Assembly (NCBI GenBank): GCA_001781445.1
Contig: MFLB01000001.1
Coordinates: 3,384 to 17,265, forward strand
From: Candidatus Kaiserbacteria bacterium RIFCSPHIGHO2_01_FULL_58_22
GTDB lineage: Bacteria; Patescibacteriota; Minisyncoccia; Phycocordibacterales; UBA2100
Direction of reading: 5' to 3'
Length of the DNA stretch: 13,882 nucleotides
Within the stretch, counting starts at the first letter, position 1; every line of letters starts with the position of its first letter. Of this stretch, positions 6,502 through 11,900 are shown one piece after another. Position numbers and translations under genes: made by a program. The notes below the pieces were generated by a model. It made no database searches. It saw only the letters and a list, made by a program, of their open reading frames with translations, and was not told the origin of the DNA.

Positions 6502-7149
6502 AATCTTCTCTACTTTCAACCGCTTTCGCGACAGATGGATATTGCTCCCTGCACAGTACATCTTTCGCAGAATAACAAGGGAGTCGGCTTTGGCATACTT
6601 GAGCTGAAAAAGAATCCTGTCACGACCTGCGGTCGACATATGCCCGGGGACACCGGTACGTTGGTTAATCTCATCCCGAATCCAGTCAACAAAGCGTCTG
6701 CTCGCAGATGCAAAGCTCGTGTAAAACATATAACTAGAACGCCACCGTGGGTCCCAATACGCATACGAAGAACCATCTCCGTCGTACACTCCACGCAAGA
6801 AGTCCCAAAAGAACTGGGGTGGGATACTCAGAGCGCCGAGCGTCTTTGATTTCGCTGGTGTCAGCCCTATCGAAATGAGGAAATTGTAGAAAATTACATT
6901 TTTGAATTGAACGCGAAGGTAATTCTTTTCGCTACCCACGCGCCCAGACGATTTTCTGCTTATTTTCAAGTCGAGACCGATACATGTACAAAAGTTCTTG
7001 AGCTGCTCGCGGTCTTTCGACGTCAGATCTACGAGGTGAACTTTCGTCGCCAAACATCCGTCGGTTGCAAGTAGACCGATGGCATACGCAAGTTCTGGCG
7101 TCCACTTTTCTGAAATTAGTCTCTTCGGCTTGGGTCCCCGCTTACCCAT
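6475..7149 (-). CDS. LAGLIDADG homing endonuclease, free-standing beside tRNA-Leu
   Basis: A 224-residue protein with two LAGLIDADG-type motifs, so probably a monomeric pseudo-dimeric DNA endonuclease. Motif 1 is ELAYAIGLLATDG (19-31, acidic residue D30); motif 2 is FLRGVYDGDG (117-126, acidic residue D125). Each is followed by a beta-rich, basic stretch as expected for the DNA-binding saddle. The N-terminus GKRGPKPKR resembles an AT-hook. ATG 7149 is the only possible start because an in-frame TAG lies four codons upstream; no clear ribosome-binding site is seen. The gene is AT-richer than its neighbours, a sign of transfer. It is neither inside an intron nor an intein: the tRNA next to it is uninterrupted and no host protein flanks it. 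A transcription-factor-like LAGLIDADG protein (WhiA type) is unlikely, since both acidic residues are kept and there is no helix-turn-helix. Confidence 0.85.
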   Translation of the reverse strand: MGKRGPKPKRLISEKWTPELAYAIGLLATDGCLATKVHLVDLTSKDREQLKNFCTCIGLDLKISRKSSGRVGSEKNYLRVQFKNVIFYNFLISIGLTPAKSKTLGALSIPPQFFWDFLRGVYDGDGSSYAYWDPRWRSSYMFYTSFASASRRFVDWIRDEINQRTGVPGHMSTAGRDRILFQLKYAKADSLVILRKMYCAGSNIHLSRKRLKVEKILSTVGEKL

Positions 7150-7155
7150 GTCAAC

Positions 7156-7192
7156 ACGCTAACACGCCTCAAACTGTTAGCGTCTACCAATT
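7156..7192 (-). pseudogene. tRNA-Leu-like relic / hairpin upstream of the endonuclease gene
   Basis: The minus strand contains AATTGGTAGAC, identical over 11 nt to the D-loop of the intact tRNA-Leu (6443-6453), followed by GC and, at nearly the same distance (15 against 14 nt), TTGAGG, the anticodon region. The anticodon part is folded by a perfect 9-bp stem (ACGCTAACA with TGTTAGCGT) around a 10-nt loop. The acceptor stem, variable arm and T-arm are absent, so it cannot be a functional tRNA. It fits the stranded 5' part of an older tRNA-Leu, but the stem is longer than an anticodon stem, so an unrelated hairpin with partial similarity cannot be excluded. Confidence 0.5.
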
Positions 7193-7212
7193 GTTGATAA
7201 ATAAAAAGGGCT

Positions 7213-7674
7213 CTACTCTTTTGCTTGGTCACTCGCTTCTGCTACTACTGGCTCGCCCTCTTCGCGAACGTCCGCTTCCGCTACAGCTTCAAGCTTCGAC
7301 TCTTCCGTCGGGGAGGCGCCCATCATGCGGGTACGGCGCAATTGCCGGCGCGCTTCGCGCGCGACCTTGTCGCGGATGTAGTAGAGCTTCGCGCGGCGCA
7401 CGCGGCTCCTTTTAATCGTTTCGATCCTGTCTATCATGGGAGAGTACAGAGGGAAAACCTTTTCGACTCCGACACCCGAGAGAACGCGCCGCACGGTGAA
7501 GGTAGCCCCCGGCTCCGTCCCGTGCTTGCGCGCCAAGACGAGGCCCTCGAATGCCTGCAGGCGATACTTTCCCTTCTCTTCCTCGATCTTCTGATACACG
7601 CGCACCGTATCTCCCGGCCGGAGGTCGAGGGTCTTCCGCGCGTCCATATCTATCGGTGAAATCTTGATCGTCAT
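7213..7674 (-). CDS. rplS: 50S ribosomal protein bL19 with C-terminal extension
   Basis: Large-subunit protein bL19, which sits at the subunit interface. The core is clear: LRPGDTVRVYQKI (18-30), RLQAFEGLVLARK (38-50), FTVRRVLSGVGVEKVFPLYSP (59-79) and KRSRVRRAKLYYIRD (88-102). The usual protein ends near residue 115; this one carries about 35 extra residues (119-153) that are mainly acidic and alanine-rich (EESKLEAVAEADVREEGEPVVAEASDQ). Such tails occur in other reduced bacteria but have no defined role. The ATG at 7674 lies 11 nt from an extended -10 box, with no Shine-Dalgarno sequence. The endonuclease cassette begins about 20 bp after the stop, so it separates rplS from tRNA-Leu. Confidence 0.95.
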   Translation of the reverse strand: MTIKISPIDMDARKTLDLRPGDTVRVYQKIEEEKGKYRLQAFEGLVLARKHGTEPGATFTVRRVLSGVGVEKVFPLYSPMIDRIETIKRSRVRRAKLYYIRDKVAREARRQLRRTRMMGASPTEESKLEAVAEADVREEGEPVVAEASDQAKE

Positions 7675-7685
7675 AGTTACGGCAC

Positions 7686-7694
7686 TGTATCACA
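7686..7694 (-). promoter_or_regulatory. Extended -10 for rplS
   Basis: The minus strand reads TGTGATACA (TGn plus GATACA) 11 nt before the rplS ATG, implying a 5' leader of only a few bases. The same nine bases occur upstream of tRNA-Ser at 13709-13717. A TTGCAG lies upstream but at only 14 bp spacing. Confidence 0.45.
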
Positions 7695-7708
7695 GTGAGA
7701 ACGTCCTG

Positions 7709-7773
7709 CAACGGCCCCATTCGGACCTATTTGATTATGTACACAGGTGAACAAATCTTCATACAGGCCGTTG
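7709..7773. repeat. 8-bp inverted repeat framing the acyP-rplS gap
   Basis: CAACGGCC (7709-7716) and GGCCGTTG (7766-7773) are perfect inverted arms 49 bp apart; inside, ACCT and AGGT can also pair on the minus strand. The outer arm touches the acylphosphatase stop. It may be an acyP 3' structure or part of a structured region upstream of rplS; there is no T-tract, so it is not an intrinsic terminator. Confidence 0.35.
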
Positions 7774-7774
7774 A

Positions 7775-8053
7775 TCAAAGAACGACATCGAACGAAGAGA
7801 ATCGTTCCGCGGGCTTGCGCCATTCCACATCCACTTCCGAGACCCGCGCCTGCAACGAGCCTTTCCGAAGATGCTCGATGAATTTTTCGAGCTTGTCCTT
7901 GGGGCCTTGGGCGACGATCTCGACCGTATGATCAAGCGCGTTGCGCGCGTAGCCGGTGAGCGCCAGATACTGTGCATGCTCCGCGGCGAAGCCGCGATAA
8001 AAGACTCCCTGCACCTGCCCCCGCACGACGCATTTGATTTCCTCGATTTCCAT
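7775..8053 (-). CDS. acyP: Acylphosphatase
   Basis: A 92-residue cytosolic enzyme that hydrolyses carboxyl-phosphate bonds such as acetyl phosphate or 1,3-bisphosphoglycerate. It has the signature VVRGQVQGVFYRGF (9-22) with the phosphate-binding loop and catalytic R20, ALTGYARN (31-38) with catalytic N38, then DHTVEIVAQGPKDKLEKFIEHLRKGSLQARV, the standard ferredoxin-like alpha/beta sandwich. The ATG at 8053 gives the normal family length; the longer frame to 8083 would run into the inverted-repeat element. A GGGGTG that could act as Shine-Dalgarno sequence is part of the right-hand arm of that element, so pairing of the arms in the mRNA would hide it. Confidence 0.93.
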   Translation of the reverse strand: MEIEEIKCVVRGQVQGVFYRGFAAEHAQYLALTGYARNALDHTVEIVAQGPKDKLEKFIEHLRKGSLQARVSEVDVEWRKPAERFSSFDVVL

Positions 8054-8055
8054 GT

Positions 8056-8156
8056 GCACCCCGTTAGAAGTTTTGGGTTCCACAAGATTACGATACTCCT
8101 GTTACAGTTCCGCACAATCGCGTATTGCCAATATTCGCTGACTTCTAACGGGGTGC
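8056..8156. repeat. 101-bp element with perfect 16-bp terminal inverted repeats
   Basis: Bases 8056-8071 (GCACCCCGTTAGAAGT) and 8141-8156 (ACTTCTAACGGGGTGC) are exact reverse complements with 69 bp between them. One arm ends inside the 3' end of tRNA-Val (it includes the discriminator and two acceptor bases); the other ends 2 nt before the acyP start codon. No target-site duplication is visible. It may be a miniature transposable element, a dispersed palindrome, or an RNA structure covering the acyP ribosome-binding site. Confidence 0.8.
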
Positions 8157-8225
8157 GCGCTGAGGGGATCGAACCCCCGACCCTCGTCGTGTAAGGACGT
8201 TGCTCTACCACTGAGCTAAGCGCGC
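8154..8225 (-). tRNA. tRNA-Val(TAC)
   Basis: Acceptor GCGCGCT/AGCGCGC, D-arm TTAGCTCAGTGGTAGAGC, anticodon loop CTTACAC (anticodon TAC) on a CGTC/GACG stem with an A-A mismatch at its top, and T-arm with GGGGG-TTCGATC-CCCTC. Discriminator A; CCA is not encoded (the genome reads ACCC). The 3' end overlaps the arm of the 101-bp inverted-repeat element by 3 bases. Confidence 0.95.
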
Positions 8226-8236
8226 ATGCATCCAAC

Positions 8237-8242
8237 GTTATA
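8237..8242 (-). promoter_or_regulatory. -10 box of tRNA-Val
   Basis: The minus strand reads TATAAC 11 nt before the tRNA 5' end. No good -35 is seen at 17 bp. The roughly 100-bp gap between tRNA-Arg and tRNA-Val holds no gene. Confidence 0.4.
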
Positions 8243-8328
8243 CTAAAAAGTTGCTTGCTCCGCGAACGATGCGCGGTGAAGCGTCATCCGCCGGAGCTAC
8301 GCGCGCATGTGGACTCGCCGCCGTACTA

Positions 8329-8400
8329 TCCCCTCGGTAGGAATCGAACCTACATTGAGAGCTTAGAAGACTCCAGTTCTATCCATTGAACTACGAGGGG
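8329..8400 (-). tRNA. tRNA-Arg(TCT)
   Basis: Acceptor CCCCTCG/CGAGGGG with discriminator A, anticodon stem GGAGT/GCTCT with loop CTTCTAA (anticodon TCT, reading AGA) and T-arm GTAGG-TTCGATT-CCTAC. CCA is not encoded. It lies downstream of the pilus operon on the same strand. Confidence 0.95.
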
Positions 8401-8412
8401 GCACCTCTTCAT

Positions 8413-8418
8413 CCTATA
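8413..8418 (-). promoter_or_regulatory. -10-like box of tRNA-Arg
   Basis: The minus strand reads TATAGG 12 nt before the tRNA 5' end, in the short gap after the stop at 8430. Alternatively the tRNA is read through from the pilus operon. Confidence 0.3.
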
Positions 8419-8429
8419 ACTTCCGGCCA

Positions 8430-8759
8430 TCATTTTGAAGGGTCGGCAATCTGCGGACGGTTCTCCCGCAAGAACTCATATCGCTCTTTTCGCGCACCGA
8501 AGCCGTCGAGCGTCGCCTTGAGCTCGGCGCGATTGAGAGCGGTCCCGCCTCCCGTAAGAAGCGCCCCTCCGCCCGCGTCGAGTTTCAGCGCCGATAAAAA
8601 CGCGGCCCCTCCGTAGAGCACGGCGCTTGCGATGAGAACGCCTGCCGCGCCAAGCAACGTCCGCCAATACGCTCCGACAAGCCCGCGAAGACACTCCGGC
8701 TCGTGCCGGTAATTCCACCGGTAGCGCATCCGCCCCCCTATGGAAGAAAGCCATTTCAT
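8430..8759 (-). CDS. Small single-pass membrane protein at the end of the pilus operon
   Basis: A 109-residue protein of unknown family. It has a basic cytosolic start (GGRMRYRWNYRHEPECLRG), one strong membrane helix (about 34-58: TLLGAAGVLIASAVLYGGAAFLSAL), then a glycine-rich linker (DAGGGALLTGGGTALN) and a charged helix (RAELKATLDGFGARKERYEFLRENRPQ). This short N-in layout with a small outside domain resembles other platform proteins of type IV pilus operons. Its place after pilO, where many bacteria have pilP, suggests an accessory role, but I see no pilP lipobox or other PilP feature. I chose the ATG at 8759, which overlaps by 4 nt the stop of a 22-codon ORF that itself overlaps pilO. 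Confidence 0.7.
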   Translation of the reverse strand: MKWLSSIGGRMRYRWNYRHEPECLRGLVGAYWRTLLGAAGVLIASAVLYGGAAFLSALKLDAGGGALLTGGGTALNRAELKATLDGFGARKERYEFLRENRPQIADPSK

Positions 8760-8824
8760 CCCGCTCTTTCTATGCTCATAATTGGCCTGGTGCTCATATG
8801 CATCCTTGAAAGGGCGGGGTTCAT
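8756..8824 (-). CDS. 22-codon mini-ORF linking pilO to the next gene
   Basis: MNPALSRMHMSTRPIMSIERAG. Its ATG overlaps the pilO stop (ATGA) and its TGA overlaps the ATG of the downstream membrane-protein gene (ATGA), so it exactly bridges the gap between the two. It may be a coupling or leader peptide that carries ribosomes across, or chance. No homology is recognisable. Confidence 0.35.
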   Translation of the reverse strand: MNPALSRMHMSTRPIMSIERAG

Positions 8825-9378
8825 GACGATATGTCGGCGGTGGTGAGAAAGCGTATCCGTATGACGAGACGCCACGAGCCCGCCCCGGATCTCCCCGAAG
8901 CCGCGGCGCCTGCCGGAAGGTTCTCCAATTGCACGTCGTCGACGGAAGAAGGCAGGGGGAGCGATTCGAGGAGCGCCGCGGCGTGCATGACCTTCGAAAA
9001 CGTTCCACCGCCCTCGACGGTAAACGCGAGCGTCCGTGTCCGGGCCGCCGGATCCGAAGGCGCGAAAGCCGCCTCGCCTATCTCCAACGGTATCCCCGCG
9101 TCGCGCCCCGCCGCCTCGATCGACTCGATCATTTCGATGATGCCGGGGCGCGCGATCCCTTCGAGCGCGTCCCGCGCTTCCCTCGTTTCCCGGGCGAGCG
9201 CATGGAGGCGCAAGCCAGCCGCGTGCCGGGCCGATTCTTGCTCGAGAGCGGCGAGTCTCTCCGCGCGGGCGTCCGCCCGCGCGGAGATCGTCCACGCGAA
9301 GTACCCGGCGCCCGCCCACGCCGCGACCGCGGCAAGCAGGCATATCCACGACAAGTATGGTATGGCGCGCCGGAGCAT
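8821..9378 (-). CDS. pilO: PilO-like type IV pilus inner-membrane platform protein
   Basis: A 185-residue bitopic protein: a short basic N-terminus, one helix (about 7-30: PYLSWICLLAAVAAWAGAGYFAWT), a coiled-coil-like stretch rich in Ala, Arg and Glu (31-75), then an alpha/beta domain (GIIEMIESIEAAGRDAGIPLEI, TLAFTVEGGGTFSKVMHAAALLESLPLP, WRLVIRIRF). The TFSKVMHAAALLESLP segment is typical of the ferredoxin-like domain of PilO (the Y..l..fl..le.lpr motif). PilO pairs with PilN in the inner membrane to align the pilus assembly machine. It starts 1 nt after the pilN stop. Sequence identity to textbook PilO is low; topology and context carry the call. Confidence 0.75.
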   Translation of the reverse strand: MLRRAIPYLSWICLLAAVAAWAGAGYFAWTISARADARAERLAALEQESARHAAGLRLHALARETREARDALEGIARPGIIEMIESIEAAGRDAGIPLEIGEAAFAPSDPAARTRTLAFTVEGGGTFSKVMHAAALLESLPLPSSVDDVQLENLPAGAAASGRSGAGSWRLVIRIRFLTTADISS

Positions 9379-9379
9379 A

Positions 9380-9901
9380 TTAGAAGTGACCGGTGATCGT
9401 TACGGTAAAGCGATCGTTCTTGGCGCCGGTGAGATTGCCTATCGGCACCGAAACGCTCTCAAAACGAGGGTCGTCCGAGAGCGCCGCGCGGTACGCGCTG
9501 ATCGCCTCGCGAGAGGGCGCGGTGCCGGTGACGACCAAGGTGCCCGGCGCGCCCCGCGCGAGACGCACGCTCTGTATCGCGACTCCAGCGGGCCGAGGCG
9601 CGAGGATCGCTTCGACGAATTCGAGGACCGATGGTGTCGAGGAGGCTATCGGCTTGAGCTCCCGAAGGAGCACCTGCGCGCGCGCGATCTCTTCCCGGTC
9701 GGCGCTCGAAGCGGGAGAAGGCGCGGCCTGCACGGCCTCTCCTTGCCCCTGTTCTTCGTTGCCGATCGCATAGGCGGGAACGAGCGCGAGAAGCGCGATC
9801 GCGCCGCACGCGATCGCGAGAAGCGAGCCGGCGAGAACGACGCGGGCGCGATAGAACGCCCGCACGTCTTTCATAGCGTCCCGTGGAAGTATGTTGGCCA
9901 T
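9380..9901 (-). CDS. pilN: PilN-like type IV pilus platform protein
   Basis: A 173-residue bitopic protein. The N-terminus MANILPRDAMKD matches the short cytoplasmic N-L-L-P motif with which PilN binds PilM. It is followed by one membrane helix (about 21-47) and a periplasmic or extracellular part with a short helical linker and a ferredoxin-like fold (VLEFVEAILAPRPAGVAIQSVRLARG, LVVTGTAPSREAISAYRAALSDDPRFESVSVPIGNLT, FTVTITGHF), the form seen in PilN. It lies between pilM (44 nt gap) and pilO (1 nt gap). The base composition is clearly GC-richer than the flanking tRNA and toxin-antitoxin regions. Confidence 0.82.
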   Translation of the reverse strand: MANILPRDAMKDVRAFYRARVVLAGSLLAIACGAIALLALVPAYAIGNEEQGQGEAVQAAPSPASSADREEIARAQVLLRELKPIASSTPSVLEFVEAILAPRPAGVAIQSVRLARGAPGTLVVTGTAPSREAISAYRAALSDDPRFESVSVPIGNLTGAKNDRFTVTITGHF

Positions 9902-9945
9902 AGTACATCAGCGAGCAGAAACCGGTGAACGGAACATGGAGAGAT

Positions 9946-11073
9946 TCATAAGCCGCGAAGGGCGAGGCCGATCGCGGTTGCATACTGGAGCGACGCTCGC
10001 CGCTCGATGGGCGGAATATATTCGTCGAACGAGCAGACATTTTGCCACACGTCCGGCCGGAGCGCTTTCGCCTGCACGCGCGCGGCGACGTAGTCGCTCA
10101 AGCCCTTGAGGTTCCCGCTGCCGCCGACGAGAAACACGCGCTCGACCGGCGTGACGCGCTCCCCCCGCTCGTTCCTGCGCGTGTCCCAGTAGTGATAGTG
10201 CCGGGCAACCTCGTCGGCGAGGGCGGAAGCCGCTCCCGCGACGGCATCCATGCCGGGCGATTCCTTGCCGCCTTCCGCGAGAAGGCCCTGCTCGTTCTTG
10301 AACGCGACGATTTCCTCCGGAGAGAGAGCGCGTTTTTCCGCGATGACTTTGTCTATCATCTCGCCGCCGACCCCGACCGTCGAGGTGAAGATGGGAATGC
10401 CGCGTTTGAGGACCGCGAAGCCCGTGCGCAGGCGCCCGAAATCCACGAGGAGCGTGATGGGCTCGTCGGGAGCGCCGCTCGAAACGGCGCGGGCTATCGA
10501 ATTGGCCTCGACTTCCAGAGAGAGGAGCCGCATCCCGGCCGCCGAAAACGCCGAAACGTAGCTCTCGGCGATGTCCCGCGGAAAGACGACCACTCCTATC
10601 TCCTCGCTCCCGTCGTGCTTCATGATAACGTCGAAGTCGTACACCGCCGCGGAAGGCTGGATGGGAACCCTTCCCTCCAGTTCGAATTCGATCATCGAGA
10701 GGATCTGCGCGCGCGAGGATCCTTCCGGCACGTGCATGCTGAAGACGTACGCGGCCTCTTCGGGAAGGGCCGCGTGCGCGCATTCGATCCCGCCGAGCTT
10801 TGTTTTCATCTCGCCCAAGGCCTTCGCGAGCGCGGGAATATCGCGCACGATGCCGTTTTCGACGATGCCCTCGGCGATGGATTCGTTCCCGAAGGAATGC
10901 ACCCGCTTTCCTTTTCCGGACCCGCCGAGGACTATCCACTTGATCGACGAGTCCGAGACGTCGACGCCCGCCGCCGGCGGAAAGAGCGCTTTCGGCATCG
11001 GGAACCACCGCGCGAGCGCGCCAGAGATTCCCGCGAGACCGCCGAACATGCCTCCGAAAGAGGACGCATTCAT
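9946..11073 (-). CDS. pilM: PilM, actin-like ATPase of type IV pilus assembly
   Basis: A 375-residue cytoplasmic protein of the FtsA/PilM actin fold. Visible motifs are phosphate-1 GVDVSDSSIKWIVL (36-49), the IEFELEGRVPIQPSAAVYDF block (128-147) typical of PilM, the EVEANSIARAV segment (187-197), phosphate-2 VDFGRLRTGFAVLKRGIPIFTSTVGVGGEMI (210-240) and the adenosine motif VFLVGGSGNLKGL (313-325). It binds ATP and the PilN N-terminus at the inner face of the membrane. Most PilM proteins begin just before phosphate-1, so the first 25 residues (glycine-rich, MNASSFGGMFGGLAG) may be an extension and ATG codon 26 (10998) an alternative start. A TATACT box 11 nt upstream of the ATG, at the end of ruvX, may be its promoter. 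Confidence 0.92.
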   Translation of the reverse strand: MNASSFGGMFGGLAGISGALARWFPMPKALFPPAAGVDVSDSSIKWIVLGGSGKGKRVHSFGNESIAEGIVENGIVRDIPALAKALGEMKTKLGGIECAHAALPEEAAYVFSMHVPEGSSRAQILSMIEFELEGRVPIQPSAAVYDFDVIMKHDGSEEIGVVVFPRDIAESYVSAFSAAGMRLLSLEVEANSIARAVSSGAPDEPITLLVDFGRLRTGFAVLKRGIPIFTSTVGVGGEMIDKVIAEKRALSPEEIVAFKNEQGLLAEGGKESPGMDAVAGAASALADEVARHYHYWDTRRNERGERVTPVERVFLVGGSGNLKGLSDYVAARVQAKALRPDVWQNVCSFDEYIPPIERRASLQYATAIGLALRGL

Positions 11074-11092
11074 CCCGTCAGTATAACGCGCT

Positions 11093-11470
11093 TCAGCGCA
11101 ACCTCATGTCCAAATAGCGCTGCAAGATGAGGGCGGCTGCCGCATCGTCGCGCTTCTCATCGTCAGGCGAATAACGCGACGCCTCTACAGAACTCCCCGC
11201 CTCAAATGCCCTGATAACGGGGAGCGCGAGCGCGCGCTCCAAACGTTCGAAAAAATCATCGGCCCTTTCGGTTATCGGGTTTGCCTGCCCGCCGAACGAG
11301 CGCGTATCGCCGGCGACGATGCTCTCGACATGTTCTTTTTGAACGATGTTCTTGATATCTGCAATCGCCGAATCGTCGTTTGCTATCACGCCGCGAGGGA
11401 ACGCGATACCCTCCGTCGAAATAGCGAGTCCGATGCGTTTTGCGCCGTAGTCTATGCCGAGGTACTTCAT
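11093..11470 (-). CDS. ruvX: RuvX/YqgF-family Holliday junction resolvase-like nuclease
   Basis: A 125-residue RNase H-fold protein of the YqgF/RuvX family, linked in bacteria to pre-16S rRNA 5'-end processing and proposed as an alternative Holliday junction resolvase. It has YLGIDYGAKRIGLAIS (3-18, catalytic D7), VESIVAGDTRSFGG (48-61), an ITERADDFFERL helix and the C-terminal DDAAAALILQRYL (108-120) that supplies the last acidic residue. The usual D-E-R-x-(S/T)-T motif after strand 4 reads FEAGSSVEA (89-97) here: the glutamate (E90) stays but the Asp and Arg are changed. It overlaps the cytidylyltransferase stop by 4 nt (ATGA). Confidence 0.88.
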   Translation of the reverse strand: MKYLGIDYGAKRIGLAISTEGIAFPRGVIANDDSAIADIKNIVQKEHVESIVAGDTRSFGGQANPITERADDFFERLERALALPVIRAFEAGSSVEASRYSPDDEKRDDAAAALILQRYLDMRLR

Positions 11471-11895
11471 AGAAGCTTCGAGGTTTTATACACGTCGGGC
11501 CTATGCGCGGCAAGTCGCACGATACGCGCTTTGATACCTGCCTTCTTCAGGTCTTCCTCGAGGTGGTCAACATACTCGCCGTTCTGGTCGTATCCGAGCG
11601 CGATGATGTCGGGCTTTTCTTCAGCAATGTGCCGAGCATACCCGAGCTCCTCGCCGAGCACGGCCTTGTCGACCAAGGGATGCGCCGCAACGTTTGCGAG
11701 TCGTTCTGCCTCATGATGCCGCGGCGAAAAGCCCTTGATGCGCGAGGCGACGGCATCGCGCGCGATGGAGACAATAAGATACGGCTCCGCCCCCCGACCA
11801 TGCTCGTGGTGAGCAAGTTTTCGAGCTTGCTCAAAAAAATCCTCATGCCCCGGATGGACCATGTCGAACGTCCCGAAGACCATGATGCGGGTCAT
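11467..11895 (-). CDS. Cytidylyltransferase-like nucleotidyltransferase (TagD / archaeal RibL-like FAD synthase type)
   Basis: A 142-residue enzyme of the HxGH nucleotidyltransferase family. It has VFGTFDMVHPGHEDFF (6-21, with HPGH at 14-17), a short insert, VASRIKGFSPRHHEAERLANVAAH (49-72), AEEKPDIIALGYDQNGE (91-107) and a C-terminal YKTSKLL where the S-S/T motif for the triphosphate usually sits. This set is shared by glycerol-3-phosphate cytidylyltransferase (TagD) and by archaeal FAD synthetase (RibL); GYDQ favours the RibL side by my reading. The gene begins 5 nt after the toxin stop and overlaps ruvX by 4 nt. A stand-alone riboflavin kinase lies 1.4 kb away, consistent with a split FMN-FAD pathway, but the substrate is not proven. 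Confidence 0.8.
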   Translation of the reverse strand: MTRIMVFGTFDMVHPGHEDFFEQARKLAHHEHGRGAEPYLIVSIARDAVASRIKGFSPRHHEAERLANVAAHPLVDKAVLGEELGYARHIAEEKPDIIALGYDQNGEYVDHLEEDLKKAGIKARIVRLAAHRPDVYKTSKLL

Positions 11896-11900
11896 GTGAT

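Noticed and set aside
6383..7149. A group I intron or intein carrying the LAGLIDADG gene
   Set aside because: The adjacent tRNA-Leu is complete and uninterrupted, no intron core was noticed around the ORF, and no flanking host protein or splice-site residues exist.
7156..7192. A second functional tRNA
   Set aside because: Only a D-loop piece and an anticodon-like hairpin are present; acceptor, variable arm and T-arm are missing.
8226..8328. A small RNA gene or terminator between tRNA-Arg and tRNA-Val
   Set aside because: Only weak 6-bp pairing (GCTCCG with CGGAGC) and no T-tract were found; the stretch holds the tRNA-Val -10 box and nothing else I can support.
8831..9928. Long plus-strand open frame opposite pilN/pilO (also one at 10042-11130 opposite pilM)
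   Set aside because: Arg/Ala/Gly-rich translations without domains; they mirror the GC-rich codon use of the pilus genes on the other strand, whose products have clear motifs.
9908..11008. 366-codon minus-strand frame overlapping pilM
   Set aside because: An out-of-frame shadow of pilM, with an Arg/Gly-rich translation and no motifs.
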